From positions 1 to 6,663 of the forward strand of contig NZ_JBQCZW010000064.1 in assembly GCF_052089425.1 (NCBI RefSeq): 6,663 nt of DNA. The letters are read 5' to 3'. The notes under the pieces were generated by a model. It worked only from the letters and a program-made list of their open reading frames with translations. It did no database searches and was not told the origin of the DNA. The stretch comes from Ancrocorticia sp052089425 (lineage in GTDB: Bacteria; Actinomycetota; Actinomycetes; Actinomycetales; Actinomycetaceae). A program made the translations under genes and the position numbers. Below, one piece after another: positions 1-6,139 of the stretch. Each line of letters starts with the position of its first letter. The first letter of the stretch is position 1.

Positions 1-164
1 ACCTGCCACGCCCACCACATGAGGCCACCGGCAACGATGAGTGGAACGAACGCCGTGGCTGCCGGGAACGGCGGCAAGGCATCGATGAGGGCCGCAACAA
101 ACCCCGCGATCATTCCCAGCAGCGCACCGGCTGCCAACCACGCGAGGTGTTCGGGGATCTTCAC
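1..164 (-). CDS. DUF3180-like small membrane protein, N-terminal part (cut by window edge)
   Basis: The first 54 codons of a gene that runs off the left edge. It starts at a GTG (164..162) that overlaps the TGA stop of the folB-folK gene in a GTGA arrangement. The visible protein begins VKIPEHLAWLAAGALLG and is strongly hydrophobic. A first membrane segment spans about residues 8-28 (Ala/Gly/Leu rich, ending ALIDAL). A short PPFP turn follows, then a second segment at about residues 36-53 ending MWWAWQ. No Shine-Dalgarno is obvious before the GTG, so translation probably depends on ribosomes finishing folK. Small DUF3180 membrane proteins of roughly 150 residues are commonly found directly after folK in actinobacteria. 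The family call rests on that position and on the paired N-terminal membrane helices, not on a catalytic motif. The function is unknown. The call could be wrong for another small membrane protein, but a coding continuation here is well supported by frame and hydrophobicity. Confidence 0.72.
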   Translation of the reverse strand, partial: MKIPEHLAWLAAGALLGMIAGFVAALIDALPPFPAATAFVPLIVAGGLMWWAWQ

Positions 165-1000
165 GGGGCCAGCGTTGCGGCGATGTCCGCGATGGGGCGG
201 CCAGCCAGCGTGGCCTCCGGTTCGATGGAGTGCCACGGCTCTAACACGAACAGGCGTTCGGCGGCGCGTGGATGCGGGAGAGTAAGGCGTTCGGAATCCC
301 AAGCGATCCCATCAAAATCAACGATATCGATGTCCAATAATCGCGCACCCCAACGCTCGTGGCGCACGCGCCCGCCGCGAACCTCGATTCGCTGAAGTTC
401 GGCTAGCAGTTGGTAGGGAGATAGCACCGTGTCTAGCGTGAGGACGGCGTTGAGGTAATCGGGTTGGGCGGCCTGACCCGGGGCCAGAACGGGCGCCGTA
501 CCCACAAAGTCCGAGACGGCATCCACATGCACATCCAAGGCGCTAATCTGCTCAACGGCCCAGTCCAGCGCCGCGTGAGTATCGCCAAGATTTGCGCCGA
601 TCCCAAGCACGGCGTGACGAATTCCGGCATCCGCATTGGTGACAGGAGATTGGCGCGTGATCTGCACGCTGGCGTCCGCGAATTCCGTGCCCACCGGGGC
701 TTCGGGCTTGTGGACCGTGACGGTCACGGACAGCGCACCGCGCGCCAACACCTTCGCGGCAATCCGTTCCGCCAGCGTTTCGATGAGGTTCACGGATTCA
801 CCCGCGATCACGCTCACCGCATCTGCCGCGGCGTCCGCGTAAGAAATCGTGTGGCCCACGGAATCGGTATGCGCGGCCCGCGAGGTTTCCACGTCCGCAT
901 TGATATCGACGACGAAGGGTTGTTGGTAGGTCCGTTCCTCGGGAAGCACCCCGTGCGTACCCAGTACCCTGACTCCCTCAATGCGAACAACGTCAGTCAT
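161..1000 (-). CDS. folB/folK: Bifunctional dihydroneopterin aldolase / 6-hydroxymethyl-7,8-dihydropterin pyrophosphokinase (FolB-FolK fusion)
   Basis: A 279-residue cytoplasmic folate enzyme with two fused domains. FolB (about 1-118) converts 7,8-dihydroneopterin to 6-hydroxymethyl-7,8-dihydropterin plus glycolaldehyde. FolK (about 129-279) transfers pyrophosphate from ATP to that product. FolB residues matching the known active site are E22 (GVLPEER), Y54 (HTISYAD), E74 (NLIETLAERI) and K98 (VHKPEAP). FolK shows GIGANLGD (133-140), the pterin-binding Asn in DYLNAV (N184), the signature RWGARLLDIDIV with metal-binding D223 and D225, and LPHPR (241-245). The linker (about 118-128) is short and has no stop or restart codon. 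The chosen ATG (1000..998) makes an 8-nt overlap, ATGACTGA, with the folP stop. An in-frame ATG 54 nt upstream would add a basic tail absent from FolB proteins and would lie deeper inside folP. No strong Shine-Dalgarno is visible, so coupling to folP is likely. Separate folB and folK genes are the rule in mycobacteria, so the fusion is a lineage trait. Confidence 0.96.
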   Translation of the reverse strand: MTDVVRIEGVRVLGTHGVLPEERTYQQPFVVDINADVETSRAAHTDSVGHTISYADAAADAVSVIAGESVNLIETLAERIAAKVLARGALSVTVTVHKPEAPVGTEFADASVQITRQSPVTNADAGIRHAVLGIGANLGDTHAALDWAVEQISALDVHVDAVSDFVGTAPVLAPGQAAQPDYLNAVLTLDTVLSPYQLLAELQRIEVRGGRVRHERWGARLLDIDIVDFDGIAWDSERLTLPHPRAAERLFVLEPWHSIEPEATLAGRPIADIAATLAP

Positions 1001-1877
1001 GAGGGCAATCACTGGAATCGGCGCCCGGTGTTGCCCCCGCTTTTTCGAAGGCACCTGCTTCCCGCAGTTTTTCGGCGGTCAGAACGGCCGCCTTGGACGC
1101 GGCCACCTCGTGCACGCGCACTCCCCACACGCCCCGCGAGGCAAAGTAACTGGTGAGGGCGGCGGTGGCATCGTCACGCGCAGCCGGAGAGGGTCCGGAG
1201 GCAACATCCGCGAGGAAGCGTTTCCGGGAAACTCCAACGAGGATCGGCTGGCCCAACGCCTCAACGGCCTCCATGTGTGCGGCCAGATCCCAGTTGTGAT
1301 CGGCATCCTTGGCGAACCCGAAGCCCGGATCCACGATGATCCGATCGCGGCTGATTCCTGCGCCTAGGGCTCGGGTGATCGAATCGGAAAGCTCCGTAGC
1401 CACCTCGTCAGGAACGCAGGAGTAGCTGGCCAAAGTATTCATGTTCTGTGGCATGCCGCGGGTGTGTTGAAGAACGTACAGGCACCGAAGCCCGGCCACC
1501 GTGGAGAACATCGAGGGATCGCCCGCGCCCCCTGTCACATCATTAATGATGGCGGCGCCAGCCTCCACCGCTAGGCGCGCGGTGTGGGCATGATAGGTAT
1601 CCACAGATACAGGAATGCCAGCCTGAGAAAGCGAACGGACAACGGCACCGATCCTGTCCCATTCCTCGCGAGAGCTGAGTGGGGCGGCACCGGGCCGCGT
1701 GGATTCACCACCCACATCGATAATATCGGCCCCCTGATTCATCAGCCGGTAGCCCCTAGCCACCGCCGCATCCAAATCGAGCCACGATCCACCATCCGAG
1801 AAGGAATCGGGCGTCACGTTCAAGATCCCCATGACGTACGTGCCATGTGGCTCACGAAGATTGGTCCAAGCAGCCAT
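993..1877 (-). CDS. folP: Dihydropteroate synthase
   Basis: A 294-residue cytoplasmic TIM-barrel enzyme, a usual family length. It condenses 6-hydroxymethyl-7,8-dihydropterin pyrophosphate (the FolK product) with p-aminobenzoate to give 7,8-dihydropteroate, and it is the sulfonamide target. Motifs in order: MGILNVTPDSFSDGG (16-30, flexible loop 1), IDVGGESTRPGA (53-64, loop 2 with the Arg-Pro pair where sulfonamide-resistance changes often occur, here intact), SVDTYHAHTA (91-100), INDVTGG (111-117), QHTRGMPQNM (137-146), IIVDPGFGFAKD (180-191), VGVSRKRF (214-221, substrate-binding Ser and Arg/Lys) and VRVHEV (253-258). The last motif usually reads RVHDV, and the Met before the His of the QHTRG segment is usually Met rather than Gln. 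The start is set by a strong GGGGGAGA ribosome site that overlaps the folE stop 8 nt upstream. The C-terminal 20 residues (after KLREAGAF) are low-complexity and carry the folB start. Nothing suggests a sul-type mobile DHPS. Confidence 0.97.
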   Translation of the reverse strand: MAAWTNLREPHGTYVMGILNVTPDSFSDGGSWLDLDAAVARGYRLMNQGADIIDVGGESTRPGAAPLSSREEWDRIGAVVRSLSQAGIPVSVDTYHAHTARLAVEAGAAIINDVTGGAGDPSMFSTVAGLRCLYVLQHTRGMPQNMNTLASYSCVPDEVATELSDSITRALGAGISRDRIIVDPGFGFAKDADHNWDLAAHMEAVEALGQPILVGVSRKRFLADVASGPSPAARDDATAALTSYFASRGVWGVRVHEVAASKAAVLTAEKLREAGAFEKAGATPGADSSDCPHD

Positions 1878-1878
1878 A

Positions 1879-1887
1879 TCTCCCCCT
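1879..1887 (-). promoter_or_regulatory. Shine-Dalgarno of folP
   Basis: Read on the minus strand, the junction is TAGGGGGAGATATG. The purine run AGGGGGAGA overlaps the folE TAG stop and ends 1-2 nt before the folP ATG, with the GGGGG core 4 nt away. It fixes the folP start and is the only dedicated non-coding sequence between the two genes. Confidence 0.75.
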
Positions 1888-2482
1888 ACGAGTTGATGAG
1901 GCTCATCGCCTCCGAACGTGTGGCCTGATTCCTCATAATGCCACGAACCGCTGAGGTAATGGTACGTGAACCCGGTTTACGCACCCCTCGCATGGACATG
2001 CACAGGTGTTCGGCCTCGATCACCACGATCACGCCTCTGGCCCCCAGCGAACCCACCAGAGCGTCCGCCACCTGGGTGGTCAGGCGCTCCTGAACTTGTG
2101 GGCGGCGCGCGTAGCCTTCCACAAGTCGGGCGATCTTGGACAGCCCGGTCACCTTTCCGTCCTTGCCGGGGATGTAAGCCACGTGTGCTACGCCGTGGAA
2201 CGGCAACAGGTGATGCTCACACATGGAATACATGGGAATGTCCTTCACTAGCACCATCTCGCCGTGCCCGATATCGAACTGTGCGCTGAGAACCTCGGCG
2301 GGATCCGTGTACAGCCCGGCGAACATTTCCCTGTAGGCGCGTGCCATGCGCGAAGGCGTGTCCTTCAGGCCATCACGATCGGGATCCTCGCCCACGGCGA
2401 TCAGGAGATCGCGGATCGCCTTTTCCACGCCCGCTTCATCGTATGTCACGCCTGCTCCACCGTAGGAAATTACCTCACTCAT
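1886..2482 (-). CDS. folE: GTP cyclohydrolase I (type IA, zinc-dependent)
   Basis: A 198-residue cytoplasmic enzyme that opens GTP to 7,8-dihydroneopterin triphosphate plus formate, the entry step of the tetrahydrofolate pathway. It is of normal length for bacterial FolE. Diagnostic segments are DGLKDTPSRMARAY (37-50), the zinc/catalytic motif SMCEHHLLPFHG (86-97), YIPGKDGKVTGLSKIARLVE (103-122), RRPQVQERLT (126-135) and EAEHLCMSMRGVRKPGSRT (156-174). C88, H91 and C161 correspond to the three zinc ligands of the E. coli enzyme, and H90 and H159 to its catalytic and ring-contact histidines. The complete zinc site marks the classical type IA form, not the zinc-independent FolE2. The ATG overlaps the ftsH TGA as ATGA and has a GAGGAG ribosome site 5 nt upstream inside the ftsH C-terminus. 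Five lines of motif evidence make the call secure. The enzyme supplies FolB after a phosphatase step that is not encoded here. Confidence 0.98.
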   Translation of the reverse strand: MSEVISYGGAGVTYDEAGVEKAIRDLLIAVGEDPDRDGLKDTPSRMARAYREMFAGLYTDPAEVLSAQFDIGHGEMVLVKDIPMYSMCEHHLLPFHGVAHVAYIPGKDGKVTGLSKIARLVEGYARRPQVQERLTTQVADALVGSLGARGVIVVIEAEHLCMSMRGVRKPGSRTITSAVRGIMRNQATRSEAMSLINS

Positions 2483-4521
2483 TCCTGCTCCTCTTCTTGC
2501 ACATGCTTTCCCTCAGCCACAAGATCCTGAACGGGGATGGGGACGGGCGGGCGATCGTCACTCACTCGATTCGGGCCCGAAAGCCAACGCTCACGCGCTG
2601 GGGCCTTGGTCAACCCCGTGAATATCTGGGCCAGCTCAGCTTCAAGAACGGTTTCCTTATCCAACAGCCGGCTGGCCAGAATGTCCAAAACATCGCGGTT
2701 AGCTTCGAGTATGCGCCATGCTTCGCCATGTGCGGCATCAATGAGCCCGCGCACCTGTTGATCCACGGCGTCCGTTAGGGCGTCCGAATGTTCACGCACC
2801 CCGTCCCCGGAACTCGCTCCACCGGCCACCGCCACACCGGCAGCTTGGTCCGCAACCAAGCGCACCGCGCCCACCGCGGAGGTCATCCCGTATTCGGTCA
2901 CCATCTTGCGGGCAACTGCGGTGGCCTTCTGAATATCGTTCGATGCCCCGGTGGAGGGATCGTGGAACACGATTTCTTCCGCCACGCGCCCGCCCATGGC
3001 ATAGGCCATCTGATCGAGCAACTGGTTGCGTGATACGGAGTAGCGATCCTCGGTGGGCATGACCATCGTGTACCCGAGTGCGCTCCCCCGCGGCAGGATC
3101 GTCACCTTGGTGACGGGATCGGTATGCCTGAGCGCCGCAGCAACAAGCGCGTGCCCACCTTCGTGGTAGGCCGTCATCCTCTTGTCTTCAGCGTTCATAG
3201 CCCGCGATTCGCGTTGGGGCCCTGCCACCACGCGATCGATGGCCTCATCAATGTGCTCATCGGTGATCTTCGCGGAGCCCACGCGCGCCGCCAGCAGCGC
3301 CGCCTCGTTGAGCACGTTGGCCAGATCGGCGCCCGTAAACCCGGGGGTACGGCGTGCGATCGCCACAAGATCAACGGAATCATCTAAGGGTTTGCCCACT
3401 GCGTGCACGGCCAAAATGCCTTCGCGCCCGATGAGATCTGGGGCGTCAACCGCGATTTGCCGGTCAAATCTTCCCGGGCGCAGTAGCGCCGGATCCAGCA
3501 CGTCCGGCCGGTTGGTGGCGGCAATAAGGATAACGTTTGAACGCTCGTCAAAGCCGTCTAGCTCCACGAGCAGCTGGTTGAGGGTCTGTTCCCGTTCATC
3601 GTTACCGCCTCCGGTTCCGATCCCGCGCCCGCGCCCCACAGCGTCAATTTCATCCACGAACACGATCGCTGGTGCATGCTGCTTGGCCTGATCGAACAGT
3701 TTGCGCACGCGCGAAGCCCCAACACCTACGTACATCTCCACAAACTCGGAGGCGGAGATCGAGTAGAAGGGAACGCCTGCTTCTCCTGCCACTGCTCGCG
3801 CCAGCAGCGTCTTTCCCGTTCCTGGCGGACCATATAGCAGAACGCCTCGCGGAATCTTCGCGCCCATCGCGTGGAAGCGCTCCGGGGCCGTTAAGAACTC
3901 AGTGATCTCCCGTAGCTCGGCAACCGCCTCAGCTTCACCGGCAACATCCGCGAACGTGACACCCGGATGGTCCCCGGAGATCTTCGAGCGGTCCCGCGCC
4001 TTTCCGAATCCGCCGGCACCGGACTGGATCTTGGGGAAGAAGTACAGGAAAACCCCGAAGATGATGACCAGCGGGATGAGCATGGTGAGCATCGCTCCCC
4101 ACACGGATTCTTGAGGAACCTGAGAATCGTAACCCAACTCAGGCTGGGCATCGGCCACCAGATCGGCCACCTGTTCGGCTTGCGGGCGCACGTAGCGGAA
4201 CTCCACGAGATCACCGGCATCGCTGGTCTTTCCGTCCTTGTCCATCGTGGTGGTGGGCTCGCTCAACCACAACCTGAGGCGCTGGCTTCCCTCCGTCAGC
4301 TCCACCCGATCCACCGTGTTGCCTTCAAGCAACTCGATACCCTCCGATGTGGTCACGGAGTTGAAACGCTCGGCGCTCAGGAACGCCCACACTCCCAAGC
4401 CAATCGCCACAATCACGGCAGCAACTACGCCACCGATGATCCAGTTCATGCGGCGATGTCCGCCTTTGCCAGGGCCCTCCTGCTGCGCGGGCGCAGCGGG
4501 TTCCGGGGCACTCTCGCTCAT
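2479..4521 (-). CDS. ftsH: ATP-dependent zinc metalloprotease FtsH, membrane AAA+ protease
   Basis: A 680-residue membrane-anchored hexameric protease that unfolds and degrades membrane and some cytosolic proteins. Layout: Pro/Glu/Gly-rich cytoplasmic N-terminus (1-25); membrane helix about 27-49; extracytoplasmic domain about 50-140; second helix about 142-162; AAA+ domain with Walker A GPPGTGKT (231-238), pore loop FVEMYVGVG (260-268), Walker B IVFVDEID (286-293) and second region of homology TNRPDVLDPALLRPGRFDR (336-354) with R348 and R351; then an M41 peptidase domain with HEGGH (453-457) and third zinc ligand D529 in TGASNDIQ. The pore aromatic is Tyr where many bacterial FtsH have Phe. 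The FLGR motif usually found after the zinc Asp region is replaced by an Ala/Gly/Ser-rich stretch (559-572). The C-terminus is Pro-rich, then acidic (QEEEQE). The start codon directly abuts the hpt TAA, with GGAGGA just upstream, so it is well fixed. The enzyme appears intact. Confidence 0.98.
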   Translation of the reverse strand: MSESAPEPAAPAQQEGPGKGGHRRMNWIIGGVVAAVIVAIGLGVWAFLSAERFNSVTTSEGIELLEGNTVDRVELTEGSQRLRLWLSEPTTTMDKDGKTSDAGDLVEFRYVRPQAEQVADLVADAQPELGYDSQVPQESVWGAMLTMLIPLVIIFGVFLYFFPKIQSGAGGFGKARDRSKISGDHPGVTFADVAGEAEAVAELREITEFLTAPERFHAMGAKIPRGVLLYGPPGTGKTLLARAVAGEAGVPFYSISASEFVEMYVGVGASRVRKLFDQAKQHAPAIVFVDEIDAVGRGRGIGTGGGNDEREQTLNQLLVELDGFDERSNVILIAATNRPDVLDPALLRPGRFDRQIAVDAPDLIGREGILAVHAVGKPLDDSVDLVAIARRTPGFTGADLANVLNEAALLAARVGSAKITDEHIDEAIDRVVAGPQRESRAMNAEDKRMTAYHEGGHALVAAALRHTDPVTKVTILPRGSALGYTMVMPTEDRYSVSRNQLLDQMAYAMGGRVAEEIVFHDPSTGASNDIQKATAVARKMVTEYGMTSAVGAVRLVADQAAGVAVAGGASSGDGVREHSDALTDAVDQQVRGLIDAAHGEAWRILEANRDVLDILASRLLDKETVLEAELAQIFTGLTKAPARERWLSGPNRVSDDRPPVPIPVQDLVAEGKHVQEEEQE
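2488..2493 (-). promoter_or_regulatory. Shine-Dalgarno of folE, inside the ftsH C-terminal codons
   Basis: GAGGAG on the minus strand sits 5 nt before the folE ATG, with the first of the two G's beginning a Glu codon. The ftsH tail Glu-Glu-Glu-Gln-Glu is spelled GAA GAG GAG CAG GAA, so the tail doubles as a ribosome-binding site. Confidence 0.75.
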
Positions 4522-5076
4522 TTATCCTCCGTACACGTGCGGAGCCAGCGTGCCAATGAACGGCAGGTGGCGGTAGTTCTCCGCATAATCCAAGCCATAC
4601 CCCACCACGAATTCGTTCGGGATATCGAAGCCGGGGAAATCCACCTGAATTTCTACCTTGGCGGCCTCGGGCTTGCGCAGCATCGTGGCGATGCGTACGG
4701 ATTTGGCGCCGCGCGATTCAAGGTTGGATTTCAGCCACGAAAGGGTGAGCCCCGAATCGATGATGTCCTCAACGATCAGCACCTCACGGTCCGTCACATC
4801 GGTGTCCAGATCCTTCAGAATCCGCACCACGCCGGAGGATTTAGTGCCGCTACCGTAGGATGACACGGCCATCCAGTCCATCGTGACAGGTGCGTGGAGC
4901 TTGCGCACTAGATCGGCAACCACCATGACAGCGCCGCGCAGCACGCCCACCACCAAGATGTTCTCATCGCCGTACGCCCGATCGATTTCGCGCGCCATTT
5001 CGTCAAGCTTCGTGTCAAGCTGCTCCTCGGTGAGTAGTACCTTCTCGAGATCGCCCGGCATATCAGTCGCGTCCAT
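4522..5076 (-). CDS. hpt: Hypoxanthine(-guanine) phosphoribosyltransferase
   Basis: A 184-residue cytoplasmic type I phosphoribosyltransferase. It salvages hypoxanthine, and probably guanine, with PRPP to give IMP and GMP. Key segments, numbered from the chosen start: VGVLRGA (43-49, PPi-binding loop), AVSSYGSGTKSSG (70-82, flexible active-site loop), the PRPP motif VLIVEDIIDSGLTL (99-112) with acidic pair E103-D104 and catalytic D107, KPEAAKV (135-141, purine-binding Lys region) and FDIPNEFVVGYGLDY (150-164). Length and motifs fit actinobacterial Hpt. The start is uncertain. The ATG at 5076 gives MDATDMPGDLEKVL, a 14-nt overlap with tilS and GGAAAGGG 5 nt upstream. An in-frame ATG at 5097 would add MKMERAV, with GGAG 8 nt upstream and a 35-nt overlap. 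A third at 5061 lacks a ribosome site. The gene ends in TAA directly before ftsH. The tilS-hpt-ftsH order is conserved widely in Gram-positive bacteria. Confidence 0.96.
   Translation of the reverse strand: MDATDMPGDLEKVLLTEEQLDTKLDEMAREIDRAYGDENILVVGVLRGAVMVVADLVRKLHAPVTMDWMAVSSYGSGTKSSGVVRILKDLDTDVTDREVLIVEDIIDSGLTLSWLKSNLESRGAKSVRIATMLRKPEAAKVEIQVDFPGFDIPNEFVVGYGLDYAENYRHLPFIGTLAPHVYGG
4525..4530 (-). promoter_or_regulatory. Shine-Dalgarno of ftsH, at the hpt 3' end
   Basis: The junction reads GGAGGATAAATG. A near-perfect GGAGGA lies in the last Gly-Gly codons of hpt, followed by the TAA stop and then immediately the ftsH ATG. This is the strongest ribosome site in the window and fixes the ftsH start. 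Confidence 0.85.
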
Positions 5077-6139
5077 CACGGCCCTTTCCATTTTCATCGT
5101 TACGGCTCCGGTCTAAGCCTAGTCCCTCAAACGTGATCCGCCCGCCCGATTGCACTGCACGGACGCCCGGCAGATCAATGCTACGTGCGCCTCCTGGACC
5201 GGTCACCAATTCGTCCAGATGATCGATGTGCCATCCCACCAATTCGCCGGCCCGCGCGCCCGCCTCCAACGCCAACGCCCGCAAAATCCGCGTACGTACG
5301 GCCGCAGGCAACCCACGTAACTTTTTGATATCCGGCTCACGTCCCAACCCCTCACGTTCGCGAGTGGCCCACGAGGTGAGCGCTTCGTCGTCGGCCTGAA
5401 GTAGTTGGGCCGTACGGGCAAGATTTTTGACGACGCCGGATCCCAGATCCTCTTCCAACGCGCGTAATGCGTGCGAACGGACGGCGCTACGCCGGAGTTG
5501 GGTTCCGTCCTTGGCGCGCCACGGCGAGGTGGGTTCGTTCGTCGGGTCATCCCACCACGCGATGCCGGCGGAGGTGAGGCCGGCGCGTAAATCCGCGCGG
5601 CGCATGCCAAGCAGGGGGCGCAGGGCGCGAATACCCGGATACTCGGGAAGCGGGCCGATGGGGAGCATGCCGCGAATGGAGCGGGCGCCAGAACCACGGG
5701 CCAAGCCCAGCAGGACCGTTTCGGCCTGATCATCTGCGGTGTGTCCGAGCAGAACGGCTGCGGTGCCCTCCTGTGCTTGATGTGCAATCGCGGCGTATCT
5801 TGCCGCCCGGGCGGTCCCTTCCGGGCCCGCGGTGGCCGCGGCATCCGCGCCATTCACGCGGGCAACATGCGCCCGGCTCACGCCCATGTTTTCGAGCTGG
5901 GCGGCCACGGCGCGGGCCTCATCCACCGATTCGGGGCGGAGGCCGTGATCCACGGTGATGGTATCGATCAGTAGGCCGTCGTGGCGGCTCACAAACAGTG
6001 CGGCGGCCGCGAGCGCCATCGAATCGGACCCGCCGGACACGGCCAGAAGGAGGCGCGATCCCGCGCCAATATCTGCCTGATTCAACGTATCGCGGACGGC
6101 CCGGCGCGCGGCGGCGGTGGCCGGATGCGGCCCGCTCAT
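5063..6139 (-). CDS. tilS: tRNA(Ile)-lysidine synthetase
   Basis: A 358-residue cytoplasmic N-type ATP pyrophosphatase. It attaches lysine to C34 of the CAU-anticodon tRNA-Ile, so that the tRNA reads AUA instead of AUG; it is normally essential. The N-terminal domain (about 28-215) carries the PP-loop LAVSGGSDSMAL (32-43), TVDHGLRP (62-69), LGHTADDQAETVLLGLARGS (131-150), the RPLL segment (174-177) and DDPTNEP (197-203). The C-terminal half (about 216-358) is helical and more variable, as in other short actinobacterial TilS. The start at 6139 overlaps the stop of the upstream hydrolase gene as ATGA. An in-frame ATG 18 nt further upstream is preceded by a pyrimidine run rather than a ribosome site, so it is less likely. 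The last 13 residues (RNDENGKGRDGRD) are polar and low-complexity, and their codons contain the hpt ribosome site and start. The identification is secure from the PP-loop and the HTADDQAET motif. Confidence 0.96.
   Translation of the reverse strand: MSGPHPATAAARRAVRDTLNQADIGAGSRLLLAVSGGSDSMALAAAALFVSRHDGLLIDTITVDHGLRPESVDEARAVAAQLENMGVSRAHVARVNGADAAATAGPEGTARAARYAAIAHQAQEGTAAVLLGHTADDQAETVLLGLARGSGARSIRGMLPIGPLPEYPGIRALRPLLGMRRADLRAGLTSAGIAWWDDPTNEPTSPWRAKDGTQLRRSAVRSHALRALEEDLGSGVVKNLARTAQLLQADDEALTSWATREREGLGREPDIKKLRGLPAAVRTRILRALALEAGARAGELVGWHIDHLDELVTGPGGARSIDLPGVRAVQSGGRITFEGLGLDRSRNDENGKGRDGRD
5082..5089 (-). promoter_or_regulatory. Shine-Dalgarno favouring the hpt start at 5076
   Basis: GGAAAGGG followed by CCGTG and the ATG at 5076 gives a 5-nt spacer. 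It lies within the tilS codons for the tail Gly-Lys-Gly. A competing GGAG (5109..5106) stands 8 nt before the ATG at 5097, so the choice between the two starts is a preference, not a proof. Confidence 0.5.

Noticed and set aside
998..1054. Longer folB-folK reading frame starting 54 nt upstream
   Set aside because: The added residues form a basic, unstructured tail absent from FolB proteins, and the canonical start MTDVVRIEGV aligns with family N-termini.
464..1156. Long open frame on the plus strand antisense to folB-folK and folP (230 codons)
   Set aside because: It is a shadow of high-GC coding sequence. The protein is His/Arg/Gly-rich with no motifs, while the opposite strand carries full FolB, FolK and FolP motifs.
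993..1877. folP as an acquired sulfonamide-resistance (sul) gene
   Set aside because: It sits in the native folate operon with overlapping genes, has intact loops, and has no integron, IS or transfer signals around it.
4150..4171. Tandem direct repeat of ATCGGCCACC within ftsH
   Set aside because: It simply encodes the repeated Val-Ala-Asp in the extracytoplasmic domain. It is two short copies with no flanking mobile-element features.
3967..4863. Long open frame on the plus strand antisense to ftsH and hpt (298 codons)
   Set aside because: It lies opposite two secure genes, resembles no known family, is rich in His/Arg as expected from the reverse of high-GC codons, and has no ribosome site or neighbour logic.
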